The notes under the pieces: generated by a model
What the model was told of the DNA's origin: nothing
Database searches by the model: none
The model's input: only the letters and a program-made list of their open reading frames with translations
In this document: positions 1 through 4,882 of the stretch, piece after piece
Layout: each line of letters begins with the position of its first letter
How positions within the stretch are numbered: the first letter of the stretch is position 1
Position numbers and translations under genes: made by a program
Assembly: GCA_030630015.1 (NCBI GenBank)
Contig: DAOVNV010000168.1
Span: 1 to 5,350, forward strand
Length of the DNA: 5,350 bases
DNA from: Desulfuromonadales bacterium
Lineage (GTDB): Bacteria > Desulfobacterota > Desulfuromonadia > Desulfuromonadales > BM103
Reading direction: 5' to 3'

Positions 1-387
1 CTGGGTCACCATTTTGTTATTATTCTTGTTCGCGTAAGCTTCCATCTGGACAGTCAGGTCCTCTAGCTTGTCAATTTCTTCGCTGGAGAACTGATCGTAG
101 GTCTCCATAACCGCGAAACCTTCCAGAACTCCGCGTGTGGTGTAGCTGTCTATCGTCTGCTTGGGAGACATGAGAGTGATATAGTTGCCGACCTGGGGAC
201 GATACTCAACCAGGCCGTTCATGATCAGTTCTTTCAGTGCTTCGCGGATGGGAGCTCTGCTGATCCCCATCTCTTCCGCCAGGTGACTTTCCTTGAGCTG
301 GTCCCCAGGATTCAATTTACCAGCCAAAAGCAGCTGATAGACATAATCGACCACCTGGTCCTTGTAGGTTTTTTTGACGATTGCCAT
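1..387 (-). CDS. GntR-family transcriptional regulator, FCD type (N-terminal part, cut by window edge)
   Basis: The 129 codons visible run open from the ATG at 387 to base 1, so the C-terminal half lies outside the window. Residues 5-70 form a typical GntR winged helix: an amphipathic first helix (DQVVDYVYQLLLAGKL), the segment LKESHLAEEMGISRAPIREALKEL (about 31-54) with the recognition helix and conserved R44, R48 and E49, and the wing at about 60-70 (LVEYRPQVGNYI). From about residue 76 the protein continues as helices resembling the start of an FCD ligand-binding domain (TRGVLEGFAV, then an acidic helix near 101-118). FCD regulators usually bind small organic acids and have about 210-250 residues. 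The start is supported by a GGAAAGGA ribosome site just upstream. A palindrome overlaps the promoter, suggesting autoregulation. The ligand cannot be told from this half. Confidence 0.93.
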   Translation of the reverse strand, partial: MAIVKKTYKDQVVDYVYQLLLAGKLNPGDQLKESHLAEEMGISRAPIREALKELIMNGLVEYRPQVGNYITLMSPKQTIDSYTTRGVLEGFAVMETYDQFSSEEIDKLEDLTVQMEAYANKNNNKMVTQ

Positions 388-407
388 GTTTTTTTCCTTT
401 CCGTATC

Positions 408-429
408 TGTCTATTGTCGACAATAGACA
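408..429. promoter_or_regulatory. Perfect 22-bp palindrome, probable operator of the GntR/FCD regulator
   Basis: The half site TGTCTATTGTC is followed directly by its exact reverse complement, centred between 418 and 419. The core TTGTCGACAA has the GT-N2-AC arrangement typical of operators of FCD-type GntR regulators. A further CTGTC/GACAG pair (407-411 and 433-437) may add a flanking half site. It overlaps the -10 box of the adjacent gene, 21 bp upstream of its start codon, so negative autoregulation is the natural reading. I found no second copy of the palindrome in the window, so there is no sign that this regulator controls the cytochrome genes. Confidence 0.8.
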
Positions 430-449
430 TTCGACAGAGGAAATGTCAA
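420..449 (-). promoter_or_regulatory. Sigma-70-type promoter of the GntR-family gene
   Basis: Read on the minus strand, a perfect -35 box TTGACA (444-449) is followed after 18 bp by TATTGT (420-425), a 4/6 match to the -10 consensus. The position suits the start codon at 387. The -10 box lies inside the 408-429 palindrome, so a bound repressor would block RNA polymerase. The motif is seen; its use as a promoter is inferred. Confidence 0.65.
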
Positions 450-536
450 GCTAAAAAAACCAGGGGGTAGTCATTTTTTTCAAGGGATGATTTTCTGGTC
501 CTGGTTTTGAGCTGCTACATTACTCGCAACCATCCA

Positions 537-579
537 GTGAGGTGTCTCACAGACAACCTTAACAGGTCCAATACCTCAC
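537..579. repeat. Competing short inverted repeats in the 430-674 gap
   Basis: GTGAG (537-541) can pair with CTCAC (546-550) around a four-base loop. Alternatively, GTGAGGT (537-543) can pair with ACCTCAC (573-579) at longer range. Both are exact but short. They lie between the terminator at 580-617 and the GntR promoter, where neither neighbouring transcript obviously needs them. No gene, tRNA or recognisable RNA family is seen in 450-579. Chance is a real possibility. Confidence 0.3.
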
Positions 580-617
580 AAAAAAAGCGGACAGTCGTGA
601 GACTGTCCGCTTTTTTT
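580..617 (-). terminator. Strong intrinsic terminator of the heptaheme cytochrome gene, likely bidirectional
   Basis: A perfect 10-bp GC-rich stem, GCGGACAGTC (587-596) with GACTGTCCGC (601-610), encloses a four-base loop. It is flanked by seven A (580-586) and seven T (611-617), so either strand gives a hairpin followed by a U run. On the minus strand it begins 57 nt after the cytochrome stop codon at 675 and would end that transcript before the GntR gene. No plus-strand gene upstream is seen that would need it. Confidence 0.92.
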
Positions 618-674
618 AACTTGATCAAACATGCAGGTTCGAAAGAACTTAATGGCAAAGTTTCAGTTGAGAAT

Positions 675-1769
675 TTAATCGTCCTTGGCCGTGTGGCATG
701 TAAAGCAACCGCAATCGGCGTTCGCCGATCCCGCATTGCAACCGTTGAGGTAGTCCCAGCGCAGCATGTCCGGGTAAGGCGAGCCGTGCGGCCGGTGGCA
801 GGAGATGCAGGTCACCACGTCCGAGCCGGGTGTCACCACATCGAAATTTGCGTCGCCAGCAACCAGGGCTGTGCTTTTTGCCGCCGGTGCCATCGGGTTG
901 TATTCGGTGTAGCCGGCATATTCAGTGGTGCCGGCAGGGATGACGGCATCGGAAGGATGACGGATCCAGGCCCCGGCCACGCCGCTCGGCTGGTCGGTAT
1001 TCATTTCATGATGGAACTGACCGTGGCAACCGGCGCAGAACTGGCCGATGGTGTTGTCGGGCGTATAAGGCATGATGGTCTTAGCGTAAACGTTAATCGT
1101 CCCCTGGTAAACATTGTGGTTGTTCTTCGACGGATTCTGTTCCCAGTCCTCCTCCTCAATCCCGATCACCCCCTCTGGCGTACTCGCACCGAAATTCATG
1201 GCCGGGTTGTCCCCGAGGAAGCGATACCAACCACCGGATTCGGCAACGACAACCGCCGAATCGTCGGCATGATGACGCGGGGCATGGCAGCCCTTGCAGC
1301 CATTTTCTTCATCTGCCGTCGCCAGGCTCTCATGACAGGTGGTACAGCCGAAGAATGACGGCCCGGGGGCTTCACTCAGGGTTGCATCCGCACCAGAGAT
1401 TCCGTAGACATTGTGGCCATAGGCATCGCCGCCACCATGAGCGACCCAATAGAAGTTGCCTCCGGCCAAGGTGGAAGTCGCCGTCCCGACCGGCGGATAA
1501 GTCGGTTCTGTCTGGTTGTACACAATAGGGATACGGGACGTACCAACCACGTTGATCGTCGTATTGCCGGTGCTGGAATGACAGCCCACGCAATCATTAT
1601 TGAGCAGATTACCCGACGGCCCATCGGCATCAACCACTGAGCCGTCCTGGCTGTTGTGCATGGTGTGGCAATTGGAACAGACGCCGCTGACCCGGCCAAA
1701 AGCCGGCCCCGCAAACACAAGGAAACACAAAAACACGCAGAAACCTGTTCCCAGTTTCACCCTCGACAT
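675..1769 (-). CDS. Exported heptaheme c-type cytochrome with OmcS-like motif order
   Basis: The protein has 364 residues. Residues 1-25 are a signal peptide (MSRVK, then a hydrophobic stretch ending GPAFG), so it is exported. Seven CxxCH sites bind covalent heme: C31-H35, C60-H64, C142-H146, C158-H162, C245-H249, C321-H325 and C355-H359. Ten other histidines (38, 111, 119, 166, 167, 218, 253, 254, 271, 328) could be distal ligands, enough for all-bis-histidine hemes. The order of landmarks (CxxCHTMHNS near the N-terminus, a GHN segment, YRFLG, CAGCHxxxHH followed by IRHP, CISCHRPHGS and a terminal CFTCHxAKDD) parallels Geobacter OmcS, a hexaheme filament subunit, with one extra heme in the middle. 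A role in extracellular electron transfer is inferred; the substrate is unknown. The reading frame extends upstream to 1967, but the start at 1769 is preferred because GGGAGG lies 5 nt upstream and it begins directly with the signal peptide. C344 and C353 are not in heme motifs and might form a disulfide. A soluble periplasmic cytochrome remains an alternative. Confidence 0.93.
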   Translation of the reverse strand: MSRVKLGTGFCVFLCFLVFAGPAFGRVSGVCSNCHTMHNSQDGSVVDADGPSGNLLNNDCVGCHSSTGNTTINVVGTSRIPIVYNQTEPTYPPVGTATSTLAGGNFYWVAHGGGDAYGHNVYGISGADATLSEAPGPSFFGCTTCHESLATADEENGCKGCHAPRHHADDSAVVVAESGGWYRFLGDNPAMNFGASTPEGVIGIEEEDWEQNPSKNNHNVYQGTINVYAKTIMPYTPDNTIGQFCAGCHGQFHHEMNTDQPSGVAGAWIRHPSDAVIPAGTTEYAGYTEYNPMAPAAKSTALVAGDANFDVVTPGSDVVTCISCHRPHGSPYPDMLRWDYLNGCNAGSANADCGCFTCHTAKDD

Positions 1770-1781
1770 TCCATCCTCCCT

Positions 1782-1798
1782 GAGGCCGGCTCGGCCTC
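1782..1798 (-). promoter_or_regulatory. GC-rich leader hairpin adjoining the cytochrome ribosome site
   Basis: In the minus-strand transcript GAGGCCG pairs exactly with CGGCCTC around a three-base AGC loop. It ends one nucleotide before the GGGAGG Shine-Dalgarno sequence (1775-1780). A stable stem this close could protect the 5' end or tune ribosome access. It does not match a riboswitch that I recognise. The stem is seen; any function is inferred. Confidence 0.45.
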
Positions 1799-1858
1799 CC
1801 CTGCAACAACAAGCCACCGAATCGACCTGAAAAAAATTGTATCGAAGAGCAACTACAT

Positions 1859-1873
1859 GCAAAAAATCGACCA
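1859..1873 (-). promoter_or_regulatory. Weak sigma-54-like promoter candidate for the cytochrome gene
   Basis: On the minus strand TGGTCGATTTTTTGC keeps the invariant GG-N10-GC spacing, with TGG at -24 and a T-rich run into TTGC at -12. The CAC part of the -24 element is missing. A start near 1847 would give a leader of about 78 nt. A -10-like TACAAT at 1836-1841 has no matching -35 box, so a sigma-70 promoter is not better supported. Confidence 0.35.
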
Positions 1874-1901
1874 GATTCCCTCCCGGTGATGTGGGCGCCC
1901 G

Positions 1902-1948
1902 TTTCTTGCTCAAAACTATCAAGAAATGGCCAGTCTTTTTGACAGGCC
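1902..1948. repeat. Two adjacent inverted repeats between the divergent promoters
   Basis: TTTCTTG (1902-1908) and CAAGAAA (1920-1926) form an exact 7-bp inverted repeat with an 11-bp spacer. GGCCAGTC (1928-1935) and GACAGGCC (1941-1948) form a second one with one mismatch around TTTTT. They lie about 60-90 bp upstream of the expected start of the rightward sigma-54 promoter and between both promoter candidates, where an enhancer-binding protein could act. No U run makes a terminator here. The role as activator sites is inferred. Confidence 0.4.
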
Positions 1949-1975
1949 GATGGTTAAACGTTCTCAAAATAAATC

Positions 1976-1991
1976 AGGCACAGTACTTGCT
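1976..1991 (+). promoter_or_regulatory. Sigma-54 (RpoN) promoter upstream of the NHL-repeat gene
   Basis: AGGCACAGTACTTGCT matches the sigma-54 consensus TGGCAC-N5-TTGCW at every fixed position except the first T. The GG (1977-1978) and GC (1989-1990) pairs are exactly 10 bp apart. Transcription would start near 2002, leaving a leader of about 114 nt before the ATG at 2116. Sigma-54 promoters need an ATP-driven enhancer-binding protein, so expression would be switched by an activator not encoded here. An upstream TTGACA (1939-1944) lacks a usable -10 box. Confidence 0.75.
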
Positions 1992-2026
1992 TTTAATTTC
2001 ATACTTTTAATCACACTTTTAATCAC
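1990..2026 (+). repeat. CTTTTAAT repeats, including a 12-bp tandem duplication
   Basis: ACTTTTAATCAC occurs twice in direct tandem (2003-2014 and 2015-2026). The core CTTTTAAT also occurs at 1990-1997, overlapping the sigma-54 -12 element, and at 2092-2099 just before the ribosome site. Three copies within 34 bp plus a fourth in a short AT-rich leader suggest a binding site or a slippage product. Function unknown. Confidence 0.6.
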
Positions 2027-2046
2027 ACCAGTTCAATAAATAAATG

Positions 2047-2066
2047 GGCTAGGTCTATGACCAGCC
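2047..2066 (+). promoter_or_regulatory. Leader hairpin upstream of the NHL-repeat gene
   Basis: GGCT-A-GGTC (2047-2055) pairs with GACC-AGCC (2059-2066), giving eight base pairs with one bulged A and a TAT loop. It lies within the leader expected from the sigma-54 start, about 50 nt before the ATG. No U run follows, so it is not a terminator. It does not contain the conserved blocks of GEMM-I riboswitches that I can recall. Function unknown. Confidence 0.35.
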
Positions 2067-2115
2067 AACCACCATATGCAAGACGTCCACGCTTTTAATC
2101 CAATGGGAGGGATCT

Positions 2116-4731
2116 ATGCGAAGGGCTTTCTGGGTCGGATTGTGTTTTATCGCTATTTCACTAGCTAGCCACGTCATATGCCCGACAAGTGCAAGCGCCG
2201 CTCCGACCCTTCAGTCACTGGGAAGGATTGACGAAGGGCTGTCCGTGCCGACCCGGCTGGATCTCGACGCTGCAGGCAATCTTTACGTCGCCGACCCCCG
2301 ACAAAAGTCAATTTTCATCTATGACAAATTCGGGACACCGGCCTCGGAGTATCCTGTCGAGAACCTCAGCGGCGGAGGTCTGGCCGTCACGCCGGACGGA
2401 ACAAAGATCTACATTGCCTGCGGTAGGTCCGTGCTCATTCTCAACGGCCAAACCGGACAGCAAGTCGGAGAGCTTGGCAACGGGGAAGAAACCTTTTCCG
2501 CCACCGGCTTTATCGACATCGGCAGTGCAGGCAACGTCTATGTCGCTGACACCATGCAGCGGATCATCCTGATCTTCAGCCCGGACGGCACTTTGCTCGG
2601 CCAGTTCGGCGATCCTGCCTCATCCACCGGTCAGTTTGCCAGTATTTTCGCACTGGCCATCGACCCGGCGACCTTTGAAGTCTATGTGGGGGATTCGGCG
2701 CGCCGTTCCGACAACCAGTCGAAGGCCCTGGTCTTCTCCCCGGATGGCGAACTGTTACGCACCCTGGCTTACGACAACCTGTCGATCTTCGGGGAAACAC
2801 CCCTCTTTTTCTTCGGAGGCATCACTTTCGACCAGCAGGGGCACGCCTATTTCCTTGACACCTATCGCTCCAACGTACGTATCGTGCAACTGCCGCAAAC
2901 CTTCCAGTCAAGCCTCACAATGCCCAGTCTGCTTCCCGGCAACATGGAACGTCCGGTGGATGCAGCCTTCGACCCCTCGACGAACCGCCTGTTTGTCGCC
3001 TGTGACGGCGGCCGGGTGGAGGTTCTCGGCCTGAATGGAGCCACCAATCCTGACCCGAACAGCCCGCCGGGGATGCCGACCCTGCTTGACCCGATCGCCG
3101 GCGGCGAAACCGACTCGGCCACCCCGCAGCTGGTGTTCCTGAATGCCAGCGACCCGGACAACGATGTCCTGAGCTACGATGTCCGGCTGCTGAGGAACGA
3201 TGAGTTGATTGTGCAGTATGATGACCTGCCGCAATACCTGCCGACCTCGTTCGCCCAGGTCGACCGGGCATTGACGGAAAATGCACCCTATTCCTGGAGC
3301 GCCCGGGCGAAGGATGTCTCGACGGCCTCCGACTGGACGGCCGAACAGTCGTTCTACGTCAATGCCACCCAGGAAGCCCCTGGTACTCCGCAGATTGACA
3401 GCCCGACCGAGACCCCCGCCCTGGATGGCTCGGGTCAGTTGACCTGGCAGGCATCTACAGACCCCGACCCATTCGACACGGTTAGCTACCTGGTTGAAAT
3501 TTCCGGAAGCGACACCAGTTTCGAACCGATCGCAACACTGGTCCTGGAAACGACCTCGGCGACATTGGCCCAACTCGATGGCTATCACCTGTTCGAAGAC
3601 GGGCAAACCTGCTTCTGGCGGGTCACTGCCCTCGACAATCATCAACTTGCTTCGGAACCAAGTGTTCTCGGACAGTTCATCTACGATACAACGATTCTCA
3701 GGGTCGATGCCGATATTCCTGGCGCCAACGTCTATCTCGGCGGCAATCATGCCTACCCCGGGCGTTTTATTGGCCAGGTCCCGGTCGAAGTGCGTGACTT
3801 CCCAGTTGAACCTTGCTCTGTCGTGATCGAGAAACCCGGCTTCGAGACATACGTTCGCCAGGTTTCCCCGGCGCCAGGCACAAGTGTCGCCATCCAGGCA
3901 ACATTGACTCCTGCCATTCTGCCTGTTCTTAAATCGAGAGGGAACCTGCTCTTGACAACAGGTTTGACCGATGCGGCGCCCTTCATCGTTGATTACAACA
4001 ACGACGGCATCCTCGACATGCTGGTCGGAGATGTCGGTGGCATCCTGACCCTGTACCCCGGCCTCCCGTCAGATGACAACTCGCTCATTTTCTCTGAGGG
4101 CACCATCCTGGACCTTCCTCTGGTTCTTGGTGCGGCGCCTTTTGTTTTGGACTGGGACAATGACGGCCGTAAGGATCTCTTACTCGGCGGAGACAACGGA
4201 ACGATCAACCTGTTCCTGAACAGGGCCACCGAGGCGGCACCCGGCTTCGATCAGGGTTCACTGCTGACGGCATCCGGAGACCCAATCATGGTTGAAGGGC
4301 GCGCCGTGCCGGTTGTCATCGATCTGGATGGAGACCTGAAGAAGGACCTGCTGGTCGGGACCGGCAGCGGCGACATCCTGTATTACAGGAATCTCTCCGA
4401 TGATCACGCACCACAACTGGCTGAAGCCCGGTTGCTGGCATCGGTTTCCGGGGCCGCAACCCCCTTCGCTGTCGACTGGAACGCCGACGGGGAACGGGAT
4501 CTCCTGATTACTTCCGGACCGGAGGTTTTCCTGTTCATACGGGAAAGCGGCATCCTGTTCAGCGAGGGGCAGAAGCTGTCTATCGACATCGCCCCCTCGG
4601 CATCCTCTCTCAGCGCCCGACACGCTCTGTTCGCCTTCGATGCCGATGGGAGAAAGGGCAAAGACCTCATCATCGGCAACCAAGATGGCTCGATTCTGCT
4701 GTTCCGCTCCAATGCAAAAAAAAACAAGTGA
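2116..4731 (+). CDS. Large secreted NHL-propeller / Fn3-like / PEGA / FG-GAP repeat protein
   Basis: The protein has 871 residues. Residues 1-29 are a signal peptide ending TSASAA. Residues about 35-308 hold six NHL-like blades (pattern GNLYVAD, GNVYVAD, FEVYVGD, NRLFVAC, each with a following strand), probably one closed six-bladed propeller. Two Fn3-like beta domains follow (about 318-416, with DPDNDVLSYDVRL, and 421-524, with STDPDPFDTVSYLVEI). Next is a PEGA domain (about 527-597: ANVYLGG, VPVEV, KPGFETY). The C-terminal part (about 615-865) has five FG-GAP/VCBS-type repeats with acidic loops at D626-D634, D679-D687, D736-D744, D787-D795 and D842-D850, likely calcium sites. There is no heme motif, lipobox or membrane anchor, so it probably acts in the periplasm or at the cell surface. 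GGGAGGG lies just upstream of the ATG. From memory, an NHL-repeat gene also adjoins omcS in Geobacter sulfurreducens, which suggests a scaffold or assembly role for cytochromes; this is inference. A cytochrome gene follows after 151 bp with no terminator seen between them. Confidence 0.92.
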   Translation: MRRAFWVGLCFIAISLASHVICPTSASAAPTLQSLGRIDEGLSVPTRLDLDAAGNLYVADPRQKSIFIYDKFGTPASEYPVENLSGGGLAVTPDGTKIYIACGRSVLILNGQTGQQVGELGNGEETFSATGFIDIGSAGNVYVADTMQRIILIFSPDGTLLGQFGDPASSTGQFASIFALAIDPATFEVYVGDSARRSDNQSKALVFSPDGELLRTLAYDNLSIFGETPLFFFGGITFDQQGHAYFLDTYRSNVRIVQLPQTFQSSLTMPSLLPGNMERPVDAAFDPSTNRLFVACDGGRVEVLGLNGATNPDPNSPPGMPTLLDPIAGGETDSATPQLVFLNASDPDNDVLSYDVRLLRNDELIVQYDDLPQYLPTSFAQVDRALTENAPYSWSARAKDVSTASDWTAEQSFYVNATQEAPGTPQIDSPTETPALDGSGQLTWQASTDPDPFDTVSYLVEISGSDTSFEPIATLVLETTSATLAQLDGYHLFEDGQTCFWRVTALDNHQLASEPSVLGQFIYDTTILRVDADIPGANVYLGGNHAYPGRFIGQVPVEVRDFPVEPCSVVIEKPGFETYVRQVSPAPGTSVAIQATLTPAILPVLKSRGNLLLTTGLTDAAPFIVDYNNDGILDMLVGDVGGILTLYPGLPSDDNSLIFSEGTILDLPLVLGAAPFVLDWDNDGRKDLLLGGDNGTINLFLNRATEAAPGFDQGSLLTASGDPIMVEGRAVPVVIDLDGDLKKDLLVGTGSGDILYYRNLSDDHAPQLAEARLLASVSGAATPFAVDWNADGERDLLITSGPEVFLFIRESGILFSEGQKLSIDIAPSASSLSARHALFAFDADGRKGKDLIIGNQDGSILLFRSNAKKNK

Positions 4732-4882
4732 GAAACCCTTTACAAAGGGATGGAGCCAAAAACAGCCGCGTGATCTTCGAACGGGGATTTCGGAAGTTCT
4801 GAGCCGCATCCGGAATAAACGATGATGTCCAAACGGCATATCGTCAGTCATATAAAGATTGTTGGATAACTGGAGGGCATTG

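Larger units (their letters stand above)
1770..2115. other. Divergent intergenic control region between the cytochrome and the NHL-repeat gene
   Basis: These 346 bp separate two genes transcribed away from each other and contain no convincing gene. Reading left to right they hold the ribosome site and leader hairpin of the cytochrome, a weak leftward sigma-54-like site (1859-1873), two inverted repeats (1902-1948), a strong rightward sigma-54 site (1976-1991), CTTTTAAT repeats, a hairpin (2047-2066) and the ribosome site GGGAGGG (2105-2111) of the NHL gene. The part from 1955 to 2045 is markedly AT-rich compared with the flanking genes. Coordinated control of both genes is a reasonable inference. 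Confidence 0.8.

Noticed and set aside
507..1358. Long plus-strand open frame (283 codons) opposite the cytochrome gene
   Set aside because: It lies antisense to the clear heptaheme cytochrome, begins across the terminator at 580-617, lacks a ribosome site and shows no domain. It is a shadow frame of GC-rich coding DNA.
1803..1816. TGGCTTGTTGTTGC on the minus strand as a sigma-54 promoter
   Set aside because: The spacing between GG and GC is one base too short (nine instead of ten), which sigma-54 generally does not tolerate.
1770..1967. Upstream extension of the cytochrome frame to an ATG at 1967
   Set aside because: The extra 66 residues would bury the signal peptide inside the protein and would overlap the leader hairpin and ribosome site. 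The ATG at 1769 has GGGAGG at the right distance.
1939..1970. TTGACA at 1939-1944 as a sigma-70 -35 box for the NHL-repeat gene
   Set aside because: No acceptable -10 box lies 16-18 bp downstream, and the sigma-54 site just beyond is far better.
2002..2115. GEMM (cyclic dinucleotide) riboswitch, which often precedes Geobacter cytochrome genes
   Set aside because: I looked in both putative leaders for the conserved blocks of the GEMM-I fold and did not find them; only simple hairpins are present.
2908..3750. Long minus-strand open frame (280 codons) inside the NHL-repeat gene
   Set aside because: It is fully antisense to a protein with recognisable domains throughout, its own translation is low in complexity, and no promoter or ribosome site is evident.
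4736..4749. CCCTTT-AC-AAAGGG inverted repeat just after the NHL-repeat stop codon as a terminator
   Set aside because: The stem is six weak pairs with a two-base loop and is not followed by a T run, so it should not stop transcription.
4822..4869. Small 15-codon frame upstream of the second cytochrome as a leader peptide
   Set aside because: It has no proper ribosome site and no amino-acid bias suggesting attenuation. A -10-like TATAAA at 4851 also lacks a good -35 box.
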